From assembly GCA_964613485.1 (NCBI GenBank), contig CAZTHB010000001.1:28013-92012 (forward strand): a stretch of DNA of 64,000 nucleotides. Reading direction: 5' to 3'. Under the pieces are notes generated by a model. It made no database searches. It was given only the letters and a program-made list of their open reading frames with translations, and had not been told where the DNA came from. Every line of letters begins with the position of its first letter. Position 1 is the stretch's first letter. The DNA is from JADZGC01 sp964613485. Its GTDB lineage: Bacteria; Patescibacteriota; Saccharimonadia; CAILAD01; GCA-016700035. Shown one piece after another: positions 1-8,236 of this stretch. Both the position numbers and the translations under genes were made by a program.

Positions 1-566
1 GGATAATCACGATTGAGCTGTGATAAGGCCGCAACTACATCGCCAGGCGCCTGTAGCCCCTGTACATGCACATGTATATGCTTTAACTCCATCAACGGCC
101 AACGATCCTGAACGATGGTCAAGAAATCATTATATGCAGCCGCTTCACTTGATGTAATAAGCCCTATTGCCGAAGGATAATCGGGCAGTATGCGCTTTCG
201 CCCGGGTGCGAACAGGCCTTCAGCTTCAAACTGCGCCTTGAGTTTCTCAAACGCACGTTTAACCGAGCCCTCACCCGCCAGCTCAACCGACCTAACAGTC
301 AACGAAAACTTACCCCACTTCGTAAGATTTGGATTCGCCGTCACACGCACCAACATACCGTCCTCAATGATTGTATTGAGCTGATATTTGGTCATAAAAC
401 AACTTATCGTCGTCTCATCATCTTTAAGGTCAAAAAATATCCATTTCCCTTGGTTGACCTTAAAGCTACTAACTTCACCCTGCACAACTACCGCCGGATA
501 TGCATACGACAGGGTTTGATTTACAAACTCACGCAGCTCTGTGACGCTGAGGATTTCCCCCTCCAT
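1..566 (-). CDS. xseA: Exodeoxyribonuclease VII large subunit, N-terminal part (cut by window edge)
   Basis: The first 188 codons of the large subunit of exonuclease VII, which degrades single-stranded DNA together with XseB. It reads from an ATG at 566 off the left edge without a stop. The N-terminal OB-fold domain shows QGEVSSFKV and WIFFDLKDDE (about residues 25-50). A segment rich in EGLFAPGRKR follows, and then IGLITSSEAAAYNDFL, the start of the catalytic domain. Its start lies 7 bases after the stop of the preceding membrane-protein gene, so the two are probably cotranscribed. The C-terminal half is outside the window. Confidence 0.9.
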   Translation of the reverse strand, partial: MEGEILSVTELREFVNQTLSYAYPAVVVQGEVSSFKVNQGKWIFFDLKDDETTISCFMTKYQLNTIIEDGMLVRVTANPNLTKWGKFSLTVRSVELAGEGSVKRAFEKLKAQFEAEGLFAPGRKRILPDYPSAIGLITSSEAAAYNDFLTIVQDRWPLMELKHIHVHVQGLQAPGDVVAALSQLNRDY

Positions 567-572
567 ACTCGA

Positions 573-1586
573 CTAGGCCTCCTCTTCCTCGATCTCACGC
601 TCCACTCGGTGTCGGTAAAAGTACAAACCAAATGGTATAAACAACCACATTGCTATCAGGCGATACAACGCCGTCACCGAGATACTCAGCTCCAACGGGT
701 AACCGAGGGCCGTAAATACTCCCACCATTGCAGCCTCATATGCCCCCACGCCATTAGTGAAGATAGAAGCAATTGAAAACAACATGGCTAAGATATACGC
801 GACACCCACTGCGCCGACATTCACTACCTTGCCGAATGCCAAGAAAATAATTGTTAAACTCAGAAGCTCAACGCCGATTGTAAGTAAAGCATCAAGAAAC
901 GGCCTAACGGCCTTCTTCGGCTGCTCGCGAAACAACTCGATCAAATCGTGGTAGCCACCAACAAACCGCTCAATGTGTTCCTCCGTAAGTGGTGGTCGCT
1001 TGAGAAGTCGCAGTATCCAGTTTGCCGGACGCGTCAGCACATAAAGCGCCTTTACGAGTATTTGGTCATTCAGGGTCAACGCAAACAGCATGATGCCACC
1101 TATCAACAGAATGAGGCTTAAGACTAGAATGAACCGAGAGCTTACCGGCAGTACCGCATTAGTTGCCAGCAGTATAAGAAAACTCAGCGCCAAAACAAAT
1201 ACCATACTCACAAGCACGGCTATATACCAAAAAGCTTGTGCGAGAAGTGCTTGTCGATGAGTCACGCGTCGCTCAAACGCCTTCGTGAAATAGGTGAGAC
1301 CCGATACACCTCCCGATGGAATGACCGTGTTTATGAAGTTCATACTCATCACTGCTGGGAATAACTCTCGAAACGACAATTTTTTGCCATAAATAGTATA
1401 AAAATGCTGATAAAAACGAGTGTTGGACCAGTAATACGCGTAGCGCACGGGAATAATCAGTGCTAAGACAAATAAATTAACCTGCTTGAGCAGCTGTACC
1501 AACTCATGCAGATGCCCGGTATTACGGAGTAATAACACAATCAGTAAAACAACAACCGCGAGGAAGAATATTTGCCGAAATTTCAT
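573..1586 (-). CDS. Flippase-like integral membrane protein (LPG synthase transmembrane/UPF0104 family)
   Basis: A polytopic membrane protein of about 337 residues with roughly seven to eight hydrophobic helices and no soluble catalytic domain. The stretch RELFPAVMSMNFINTVIPSGG, with a PSGG-G turn, fits the transmembrane region shared by lysylphosphatidylglycerol synthases and AglD-like flippases. The substrate cannot be told from sequence; lipid or lipid-linked sugar movement is the usual guess. I start at 1586 because GGAAGAAG sits just before that ATG. An in-frame ATG at 1625 would add 13 residues but has no visible ribosome binding site. It is followed 7 bases on by xseA. Confidence 0.75.
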   Translation of the reverse strand: MKFRQIFFLAVVVLLIVLLLRNTGHLHELVQLLKQVNLFVLALIIPVRYAYYWSNTRFYQHFYTIYGKKLSFRELFPAVMSMNFINTVIPSGGVSGLTYFTKAFERRVTHRQALLAQAFWYIAVLVSMVFVLALSFLILLATNAVLPVSSRFILVLSLILLIGGIMLFALTLNDQILVKALYVLTRPANWILRLLKRPPLTEEHIERFVGGYHDLIELFREQPKKAVRPFLDALLTIGVELLSLTIIFLAFGKVVNVGAVGVAYILAMLFSIASIFTNGVGAYEAAMVGVFTALGYPLELSISVTALYRLIAMWLFIPFGLYFYRHRVEREIEEEEA

Positions 1587-1658
1587 GCTTCTTCCAGTGT
1601 ACTCGTTTGTATCTGATCTGGCCATTGTCTTAAGCTAGTCTTTCGAGCCAAACAAGCG

Positions 1659-1664
1659 TATACT
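1659..1664 (+). promoter_or_regulatory. -10 element TATACT before the methyltransferase gene
   Basis: TATACT lies 11 bases before the ATG at 1676. Transcription would start about 4-5 bases before the codon, leaving no room for a ribosome binding site. No good -35 hexamer is seen. Confidence 0.45.
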
Positions 1665-1675
1665 GAGTTGTCGCT

Positions 1676-2830
1676 ATGAAAAAGCAATGGTTTAGTATCC
1701 TGGGTCGCGAGCGAGCTTTAGCTTTCGCAGAACTCGCAGCCGTACTGCCACCCGATGAAGCTCCCGCTCTTGAGCAACACGGGGGTATTGCTATTGGTAC
1801 AGGATCCGGGCCGGCATGGAGCACGATCGGCGGATCTCAACGAGCCGGCGAAGTGCTTGGTACTCTCGATGAGCTCTCAGCGCCAGCGGTTATTGCCTTA
1901 ATGCAAGATTACTTGCCAGAATCAGGCAAAATCACTCTGGGCTTAAGCATTTATGGCGCTTCACCCAAAAAATATAAGCACACCTGGATCGACCTCAAAA
2001 ACTCACTACGTAAGAGCGGCCGATCGGCTCGCATCGTAACGGCCTCGACGGGTACTGCACTGAACGCCGCACAAGTACTTCACAATTATTTAACCGGCGG
2101 GCATCAATCCGAGATCGTAATCTGGGAACGCGGCCATCGTTGGTGGGTCGGACGGACGACTTGGGTACAAGATATTGATGCCTACACACACCGCGATCGC
2201 AACCGACCGGCCCGTGATGCACGTGTCGGCATGCTGCCACCTAAACTTGCGCAGATTATGATTAATCTCGCCACCACAAACCGCTCAAAGCTCATCTACG
2301 ATCCTTTCTGCGGTACCGGCGTCGTCTTGATGGAAGCCGGTCGTATGGGACACCCTGTCGGTGGCAGCGATCTCTCTGAGCGCATGGTTGTTGCGACACA
2401 GACCAACCTCACCTGGACAAAGCAAGATGGTATCGACCTCGATACACTACCCGTGACACAGCAAGATGCTCAAACCGTCGAGCTTCCCTCTACGCCACTT
2501 CACATCGTTGCTGAGGGCTATCTTGGTCAACCATTTAATGCTGTCGCCACCCGTTCTCAGATCGAGGCAGAATGTGCTTCGCTCAACGAACTCTATACGA
2601 CCATACTGACACACTTTCATAAACAAACCCAAATTCAATCTATCGTTTTAGCATTACCATATTGGCACATACAAGGACGTGATTTTCATCTTCCGCTCCT
2701 TGACTCGATCCATAAAATAGGCTATACTTTTGACCAGTTTGCACCAACTAGCGTCGATTGGCTCACCTATCGTCGCACAGAACAGCAGGTTGGACGCATG
2801 ATAGTTAGACTGATCAAAAAGGAGCAATAA
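1676..2830 (+). CDS. TRM11/UPF0020-like RNA methyltransferase, atypical motif IV
   Basis: A class I SAM-dependent methyltransferase of the family that methylates guanine in tRNA or rRNA. The C-terminal Rossmann domain has the SAM loop YDPFCGTG at residues 208-215, preceded by a segment like that of UPF0020 proteins (RDARVGMLPPKLAQIM). At the place where N2-guanine methylases normally carry N/D-PP-Y there is VAEGYLG (278-284), so the catalytic motif is either divergent or lost. The N-terminal 170 residues would be the RNA-binding part but show no clear THUMP signature. It is followed 2 bases later by rpmA, with which it is surely cotranscribed, consistent with a role in translation. Confidence 0.7.
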   Translation: MKKQWFSILGRERALAFAELAAVLPPDEAPALEQHGGIAIGTGSGPAWSTIGGSQRAGEVLGTLDELSAPAVIALMQDYLPESGKITLGLSIYGASPKKYKHTWIDLKNSLRKSGRSARIVTASTGTALNAAQVLHNYLTGGHQSEIVIWERGHRWWVGRTTWVQDIDAYTHRDRNRPARDARVGMLPPKLAQIMINLATTNRSKLIYDPFCGTGVVLMEAGRMGHPVGGSDLSERMVVATQTNLTWTKQDGIDLDTLPVTQQDAQTVELPSTPLHIVAEGYLGQPFNAVATRSQIEAECASLNELYTTILTHFHKQTQIQSIVLALPYWHIQGRDFHLPLLDSIHKIGYTFDQFAPTSVDWLTYRRTEQQVGRMIVRLIKKEQ

Positions 2831-2832
2831 GC

Positions 2833-3114
2833 ATGTCAAAGACGAAAGCTGGAGGGTCTACTAAGAACGGTCGCGATTCACGCGGCAAGCGCCTTGGCGT
2901 AAAGCTATACGGTGGCCAGGTAGCAAATCCTGGAGATATCATTATTCGTCAACGCGGAGAAACATACGTAGCCGGTGAAAATACTTTTCAAGCAACCGAC
3001 TACACCATTCACGCAGCCGCTGAAGGACGAGTAGCCTACAAGCAAATCAACAAGCGTCGATTCACGGGCGCGCCACTGCGCAAAACCGTCGTCACCATCG
3101 ACACCTCAGCGTAA
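2833..3114 (+). CDS. rpmA: Large ribosomal subunit protein bL27
   Basis: A 93-residue bL27, the 50S protein whose N-terminus reaches the peptidyl transferase centre. The family start KAGGSTKNGRDSRGKRLG is intact and is followed by GDIIIRQRG and TIHAAAEGRVAY. The initiator is followed directly by the mature type of N-terminus, with no cleavable extension as in Firmicutes. AAGGAG, 8 bases before the ATG and inside the end of the preceding methyltransferase gene, sets the start. Usually bL27 sits beside rplU, but here rplU is 47 kb away. A terminator follows. Confidence 0.96.
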   Translation: MSKTKAGGSTKNGRDSRGKRLGVKLYGGQVANPGDIIIRQRGETYVAGENTFQATDYTIHAAAEGRVAYKQINKRRFTGAPLRKTVVTIDTSA

Positions 3115-3130
3115 ATCCAGCGATACACTA

Positions 3131-3157
3131 AAAAATCCTCCATATCAGAGGATTTTT
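3131..3157. terminator. Bidirectional terminator between rpmA and the receiver gene
   Basis: A 10-bp perfect inverted repeat (3131-3140 with 3148-3157) with A-run on the left and T-run on the right. It can end transcription from both converging genes. Confidence 0.85.
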
Positions 3158-3173
3158 TAGTTGAGCGGATACT

Positions 3174-3575
3174 TTACGCTGCAGCTTTATCGTCGAGTAA
3201 CCCCAAATGCTTGCGCACAATATGAACTACATCGGCCATAGCGACCTGACTCTTGATAATATAGTCATCAACGCCGAGTGATTTTGCTTTCTGCACATCT
3301 CGATCGCTTGATAATGCCGACATCATGATAACCTTGGAGTTCTTTGTTTGAGGAGTATTGCGCAGAATATCCAGTACATCAAACCCCGATACTCGTGGCA
3401 TCATAATATCCAGCAAGATGAGGTCTGGCTTGGTCTCGAGTACCTTCGCAAGCGCCTGTTCACCATTATTTGCCCACGCTGTGCCGAAGCCCTCAGCTTC
3501 GAAGCGGGCCATGTAGACGCTTGCCAACTCCTCGTCGTCTTCAACGAGAAGAATCATTGGCTTAGCTTTTGTCAT
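3174..3575 (-). CDS. Stand-alone CheY-like response regulator receiver
   Basis: A 133-residue protein made of one receiver domain and no output domain. The acidic pocket E12-D13-D14, the phosphoacceptor D56 in LLDIMMPRVSG, S86 in MMSALS and K108 in DDYIIKS are all present, so it should be phosphorylatable. The start ATG overlaps the pyrG stop by 4 bases (ATGA), which implies translational coupling to pyrG. No histidine kinase is in the window, so the partner is unknown. A short Ala-rich tail ends the protein. Confidence 0.9.
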   Translation of the reverse strand: MTKAKPMILLVEDDEELASVYMARFEAEGFGTAWANNGEQALAKVLETKPDLILLDIMMPRVSGFDVLDILRNTPQTKNSKVIMMSALSSDRDVQKAKSLGVDDYIIKSQVAMADVVHIVRKHLGLLDDKAAA

Positions 3576-5233
3576 GAGTTATTCGTCTTACTCCGCTTAG
3601 TATTCTTGTCTATTGTAACCTGCTCATGCTTAGGAGGTAAAGCCCCTATGCTTGCTCGAATAAGCCCAGTAAACAATGGATGCGGCCGTCCGGGGCGCGA
3701 CAAGAACTCCGGATGGAACTGCGAGGCAATATAATAAGGATGATTTGGGAGCTCAACGATCTCAACTAGCTGCCCACCATATGAGGTACCACTAATCTGT
3801 AGACCTTTGCGCTCAATCAGGTCGCGGTAGTCATTATTCACCTCGTATCGGTGACGGTGACGCTCGACGATATGCTCTGAGACATACAATTCTTCAGCCA
3901 GAGACCCGGCTTCCAGGCTTGTATCATAATCACCTAAACGCATGCTCCCACCGAGCTGTACGCCAATTTGTTCAGGCATAATATGTACCACTGGATGCGC
4001 AGAATCCTTATCAAACTCGGTCGAGTGAGCACCGCTCAAGCCAGCTACGTGGCGAGCAAATTCAATCACTGCTACCTGCAATCCGAGACAAATGCCGAGA
4101 TATGGTACCCCGTGCTCACGAGCGTATTGAGCCGCCACGATCTTGCCCTCTACGCCACGTTGACCAAAACCGCCAGGGACGAGGATACCGTCGACTACCG
4201 TGAGCGGCTTCGTAGATTCGGTGAGCTTCTCGGCATCTATCCAGTCGAATACGAGCTTACGTCCTTCTGCCCACGCCGCCGCACGTAAAGCTTCAACGAC
4301 CGACAAATAGGTATCTTCGTGCTCGAGATATTTGGCAACTACTCCGATACGGACTTCCGGCATATCACTCATGATAGTCTCAACGAGCGACTGCCATCCA
4401 CTAAGGTCAGGCTTGCGGCAGGACACCCCGAGGCGCTTGCAGATATACTCACCGATACCCGACTCCTCCATACGCAGCGGAACTTCGTAGACTGTCTTGG
4501 CTGTGGGAAGACCCACAATAGCCTCTTTATCAACATCACAAAACTGCGACAATTTCTCGAAGATACTCGCCTTAATTGGATGATCGGTGCGCACAGCCAG
4601 AATGTCAGGCTGAATACCAACTTCGCGTAGGTCTCGAACTGAGTTTTGGGCAGGCTTGGACTTAAGCTCCTTTGATGCCTCCAAATACGGCAAGAACACC
4701 ACGTGAGCATACAGAACATTTTCAGCCCCTACCCGTCGCTTAAACTGACGCAGTGCATCGATAACGGCCAGCGACTCGTAATCACCGATAGTACCGCCCA
4801 CCTCGGTAATCATAATGTCAAAACCCTTACCGGCTTCGAGTATCCGACGCTGATATTCATCCGTTATATGCGGTATTACTTGAACAGTCTTCCCGAGAAA
4901 TGCGCCATCACGCTCATCAGCAAATACCTTTGCATATACCTGTCCGCTCATAACAGAGCTCTGCCGAGTAAGTTGCTGATCAAGAAACCGCTCATAGTGA
5001 CCCAAATCAAGATCAGTTTCCGCTCCGTCCTGCGTTACAAACACTTCACCATGCTCAGCCGGGTTAAGTGTGCCTGCGTCAAAATTAAAATACGGGTCCA
5101 TTTTCTGAATGTTGACCCGTAGTCCTCTTGCTTTTAGGATGGCTCCGATCGATGCTGCGGTGATGCCTTTTCCAGAGCCCGAAACCACTCCACCGGTAAT
5201 GAATATGTATTTTGTATCATTCTTTTGCGTCAC
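3572..5233 (-). CDS. pyrG: CTP synthase
   Basis: CTP synthase (553 residues) aminates UTP to CTP with glutamine. The N-terminal synthetase domain has YIFITGGVVSGSGKGITAAS and the UTP/CTP-site segment HGEVFVTQDGAETDLDLGHY. The C-terminal class I glutaminase domain shows YLGICLGLQ with the nucleophile cysteine (near residue 380) and FHPEF near the end. The usual VSSLGKG appears as VSGSGKG. The start is a GTG preceded by GAGGAGG. It is the first gene of a two-gene unit with the receiver protein. Confidence 0.97.
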   Translation of the reverse strand: MTQKNDTKYIFITGGVVSGSGKGITAASIGAILKARGLRVNIQKMDPYFNFDAGTLNPAEHGEVFVTQDGAETDLDLGHYERFLDQQLTRQSSVMSGQVYAKVFADERDGAFLGKTVQVIPHITDEYQRRILEAGKGFDIMITEVGGTIGDYESLAVIDALRQFKRRVGAENVLYAHVVFLPYLEASKELKSKPAQNSVRDLREVGIQPDILAVRTDHPIKASIFEKLSQFCDVDKEAIVGLPTAKTVYEVPLRMEESGIGEYICKRLGVSCRKPDLSGWQSLVETIMSDMPEVRIGVVAKYLEHEDTYLSVVEALRAAAWAEGRKLVFDWIDAEKLTESTKPLTVVDGILVPGGFGQRGVEGKIVAAQYAREHGVPYLGICLGLQVAVIEFARHVAGLSGAHSTEFDKDSAHPVVHIMPEQIGVQLGGSMRLGDYDTSLEAGSLAEELYVSEHIVERHRHRYEVNNDYRDLIERKGLQISGTSYGGQLVEIVELPNHPYYIASQFHPEFLSRPGRPHPLFTGLIRASIGALPPKHEQVTIDKNTKRSKTNNS

Positions 5234-5254
5234 AATTCCCTCCTCTTCTCTACT

Positions 5255-5284
5255 AGTCTACGCGCCTCGGCGGTATAGCCGCAA
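5255..5284 (-). promoter_or_regulatory. Candidate promoter of pyrG
   Basis: On the minus strand TTGCGG (5279-5284) and TAGACT (5255-5260) are 18 bases apart. The match is moderate, but the position suits the GTG at 5233. Confidence 0.4.
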
Positions 5285-5333
5285 GGGCTTTATGAGTCAA
5301 ATAATGCTGGATTTTACTTGTTGTTAATATATA

Positions 5334-5362
5334 TAGACAAAATACGTATTTTAGTATAAAAT
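5334..5362 (+). promoter_or_regulatory. Promoter of the 128-residue hypothetical gene
   Basis: TAGACA (5334-5339) and TAAAAT (5357-5362) with a 17-base spacer, in an AT-rich gap. The predicted leader is about 28 bases and carries AAGGAG. Confidence 0.7.
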
Positions 5363-5396
5363 AGCCTAGTTTCGCACCCACACCCAAGGAGCCATC

Positions 5397-5783
5397 ATGG
5401 CACTAACACCCACCTCAGCCTACGTTGAGGAAGCCCTAACTCTTCGCAACTCGTCACGTATCGTCGAGACGCTCCAGGAATTACTGGGAGGCGCCTCTGC
5501 CACAGTGATCATGCACAGTCCGTCTCACGATGACAGCACGCCCCGCGTGAATGCAATGAACAACGTCAGACTCGGCACGGTCAGAGTCACCCCCACCAAT
5601 CGCGTACGCGCCACACTGACGATCGAGGGAGACAAGACCGATATCAATGCACCATTCGGCGAGGGTATGACCGGGAGCTCAGACGAGACACCACCAAAGA
5701 CAGGTGTATTCACAAATGGTGACCTCGTCTGCCTGACGTATGAAACCAAGCTCGGACGTCACTACATCACGGTCATCCCGTGA
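5397..5783 (+). CDS. Hypothetical protein, 128 residues, stand-alone cassette
   Basis: I do not recognise this protein. It has no signal peptide or membrane segment. Residues 1-35 look helical and the rest looks beta-rich, with RLGTVRVTPTNRVRATLTIEG and a final YETKLGRHYITVIP. The coding sequence uses C-ending codons more than its neighbours. It has its own promoter, a good AAGGAG and its own terminator, and it lies between two minus-strand operons, so it is an isolated transcription unit. The other isolated hypotheticals in this window share that arrangement. Confidence 0.75.
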   Translation: MALTPTSAYVEEALTLRNSSRIVETLQELLGGASATVIMHSPSHDDSTPRVNAMNNVRLGTVRVTPTNRVRATLTIEGDKTDINAPFGEGMTGSSDETPPKTGVFTNGDLVCLTYETKLGRHYITVIP

Positions 5784-5789
5784 TGATCA

Positions 5790-5814
5790 CCCCATCAGCT
5801 CTTGGCTGGTGGGG
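5790..5814. terminator. Terminator between the hypothetical gene and ctpA
   Basis: A 10-bp stem (5790-5799 with 5805-5814, one G-T pair) with a 5-base loop, followed by ATTATTTATT on the plus strand. It serves the plus-strand gene and possibly ctpA too. Confidence 0.7.
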
Positions 5815-5822
5815 ATTATTTA

Positions 5823-7028
5823 TTACTGTCGCGCTAGTTCGAGAGCTTTATCCAGCTGTGGGTCGCGGTTTGCATTATAGTCATCATTCGTTAGCTTCAC
5901 TTCAACGTCCGGCGCGATACCTTCCTTGGATATATTCACGCCCTTCGGCGTATACCAATGCGCAACCGTAATCTTGAGCTGTGCCCCATTCGCAAGCTTA
6001 CGCACCTCCTGCACACTCCCCTTGCCAAATGACTTCTCGCCAACCAATGTCGCGCGGCCATTGTCCTTAAGCGCACCAGCCGCTATCTCTGAAGCTGAAG
6101 CCGACCCCTGGTTAATCAAAACTATGACTTTCACCTTTGTGAGATTACCGCCCGGATTAGCTGTCATTGTCTTTGAGTCTGAGAAATGGCGACTGCGTTC
6201 TTCGACGATCGTACCGCTCCCCACAAACTCAGACGAAACCGAAACTGCTCCATCAAGATATCCACCCGGGTTGTCTCGCAGATCAAGAATAACACTCTTC
6301 ACGCCCTTCGAAGCTAACTCAGCCGCGGCATTACGAAACGCGAGTTCAGTATCATCTCCGAAGCGTCGTAAGCGAATGTAGCCGACATCACCTTCCTTGA
6401 TAGTAGTAGTTACGCTCGCGACCGTTATCGTATCGCGCACAATCGCAATCTCACGAGGCTTTTCCGTGCCACGCAAGATAGTCAGGGTAACTGTGGTTCC
6501 TTTATCCCCGCGGATATTCTTAACCGCTTCATCAAGCGTAAATTGGGAGCTATCCTTACCATCGATAAGTGCAATAATATCTCCAGCCCGCACACCAGCC
6601 CTAGATGCTGGCGCCCCATCAATTGGCGCGATGATCGTCAAACGATTATTTTTGATGCCCACTTCTACCCCAATACCACTCAACTCACCCTTCAGATCAT
6701 CCGATAGATCCTTTGATTCTGCTGCATCCATGTAAGTGGTGTAGGGGTCACCTAGACTTGCAACCAATCCTCGAATTGCTCCCTCAGCCTGCTTCGAGGT
6801 ATCAATATCGCCATCATAGCTTTGTTTGAGCATCTCACGGACAGTCGCGATGTCATTCGCGGCGAAGGTACCATCGCGCAATATAACTGATGAACGCGAT
6901 GACCAGCCAATAAGTGTGCCGATGACAAGTGCACCAACCACGATACCGACACGCTGTAGCCAGGCGCTCTGTGATGCTGTTTTCTGCTTTGGAGCAGCTT
7001 TTTGCGAAGTAGATCGTGTTGGAGTCAT
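5823..7028 (-). CDS. ctpA: Carboxyl-terminal processing protease, S41 family
   Basis: A membrane-anchored serine protease of the CtpA/Prc type. After a basic N-terminus comes one transmembrane segment (VGIVVGALVIGTLIGW), then the cap region, a PDZ domain (SRAGVRAGDIIALIDGKD) and the S41 core. The catalytic serine is in LINQGSASASEIAAGAL and the lysine in GEKSFGKGSVQ. I start at 7028 because the upstream TTG at 7049 lacks a better site; AGGG precedes 7028. It is last in the operon after two PcsB-like hydrolases, which fits the known role of Ctp proteases in trimming peptidoglycan hydrolases or their activators. Confidence 0.9.
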   Translation of the reverse strand: MTPTRSTSQKAAPKQKTASQSAWLQRVGIVVGALVIGTLIGWSSRSSVILRDGTFAANDIATVREMLKQSYDGDIDTSKQAEGAIRGLVASLGDPYTTYMDAAESKDLSDDLKGELSGIGVEVGIKNNRLTIIAPIDGAPASRAGVRAGDIIALIDGKDSSQFTLDEAVKNIRGDKGTTVTLTILRGTEKPREIAIVRDTITVASVTTTIKEGDVGYIRLRRFGDDTELAFRNAAAELASKGVKSVILDLRDNPGGYLDGAVSVSSEFVGSGTIVEERSRHFSDSKTMTANPGGNLTKVKVIVLINQGSASASEIAAGALKDNGRATLVGEKSFGKGSVQEVRKLANGAQLKITVAHWYTPKGVNISKEGIAPDVEVKLTNDDYNANRDPQLDKALELARQ

Positions 7029-7092
7029 AAGCCCTATTGTACTGGTCAAGCCTTATACCTGCCAAGTAGTAGAGCTATCAGTTTGTTTTCAA

Positions 7093-8211
7093 CTAATGGA
7101 TGTAGGTCAGTACATTTGCCGGCCACAAAGACTGACTATAGCGGCCATCCCAGTTTGCGTTGAACTCCGACACCAGCACCTGCTGCCCATCTTTGAGCAC
7201 CGACTCAACGATCATGACATGCCCATATTCACCGCCACCATACACACCGATCGCTCCAACCTCGGGCTGATCGTCAACCCGCATATTAAATTGTCGGCCC
7301 CAATTCGACCAGGTTTTTGCATCTGCTGGCCCCATAAATCCCCAAGAAGGAATTGGTTTTCCGAGGTTCGCACGACGCCATGCCGCGAAGCTTGTACATT
7401 GACGGTAATAAAAGCCCCATGGGTCAACTCCCCAGCTCGGAAATGGCTCGACAGAAGCCCACGGATAGTCAGTGGTAGAAGTATACGTGCGCCCTGCACT
7501 CTGCGCCGCAATTGCTGCTGCCTGCTGAGCGCGCAGGGTATTAAGCTGAGCCTGGTCTGACTTCACCATCTCACGATATTTCTGTTCTTCTCCACGAGTT
7601 GCTTCCAGAAGTTGTGCGAGCTCGCTTTCTTTTTCAGCAATACCTTTCTCTTGCAGCTTCTCGGCGTTTTCCTTGATACGCAAATCAATCTCGAGACTAT
7701 CAAGCTGCTTTTTTGTGCGCTCTATATCATCAAGCGTCTGATTAATCTTCTCACGCAATGAGTTAATATACTGCTGCTTATCTACATACTGGCTAAGGTT
7801 TTGTGACCCGGCTATCAGCTCAAGCGGCGTAACAGCACCTTGTCGGTACACAACAGCGATATTCTCGCCGAGGAGATCAGTCTGCTTCTTAAGCTGTCGT
7901 TGCACTTCAGACTGACGAGCCTTGTTCTGGCTCACTTGAAGACGTGTCATTTCGAGATTCGCACGAGCCGCAGCGAGGTCGGCGCGTACTGCCTCGAGCT
8001 TGTTTTGCAGCGTATCGCCCTCAGCCTGCTTCTGCTTGACGAGAGCTTGCTTATCTTGGATCTGCTTGGACAGCGCATCAATGAGCGGCTGATATTCATC
8101 CGCGCTCACGCGCCTATGTCCGACCATCATCAATACACCGAGCAGCATAACGCTCAAAACAGATACGCCTAGAAGATGCTTGAGCCAGGGATGATGTCGT
8201 TTTTGTTTCAT
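7093..8211 (-). CDS. PcsB-like peptidoglycan hydrolase with CHAP domain (copy 1)
   Basis: A 372-residue exported protein. The N-terminus KHLLGVSVLSVMLLGVLMMV is a signal peptide or anchor. Residues about 40-230 form a long coiled coil (heptads of Q/K/L/E), followed by a short linker and a C-terminal CHAP domain. The domain keeps the catalytic cysteine in YYRQCTSFAAW, the histidine in GHVMIVES and the polar partner in VSEFNAN. This is the architecture of PcsB, the amidase/endopeptidase activated by FtsEX, and ftsEX lies just upstream. No ribosome binding site is visible before its ATG. The 25-base gap to copy 2 suggests coupled translation. Confidence 0.88.
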   Translation of the reverse strand: MKQKRHHPWLKHLLGVSVLSVMLLGVLMMVGHRRVSADEYQPLIDALSKQIQDKQALVKQKQAEGDTLQNKLEAVRADLAAARANLEMTRLQVSQNKARQSEVQRQLKKQTDLLGENIAVVYRQGAVTPLELIAGSQNLSQYVDKQQYINSLREKINQTLDDIERTKKQLDSLEIDLRIKENAEKLQEKGIAEKESELAQLLEATRGEEQKYREMVKSDQAQLNTLRAQQAAAIAAQSAGRTYTSTTDYPWASVEPFPSWGVDPWGFYYRQCTSFAAWRRANLGKPIPSWGFMGPADAKTWSNWGRQFNMRVDDQPEVGAIGVYGGGEYGHVMIVESVLKDGQQVLVSEFNANWDGRYSQSLWPANVLTYIH

Positions 8212-8236
8212 GTTTTTGTATGGGCCAATAAATTAC

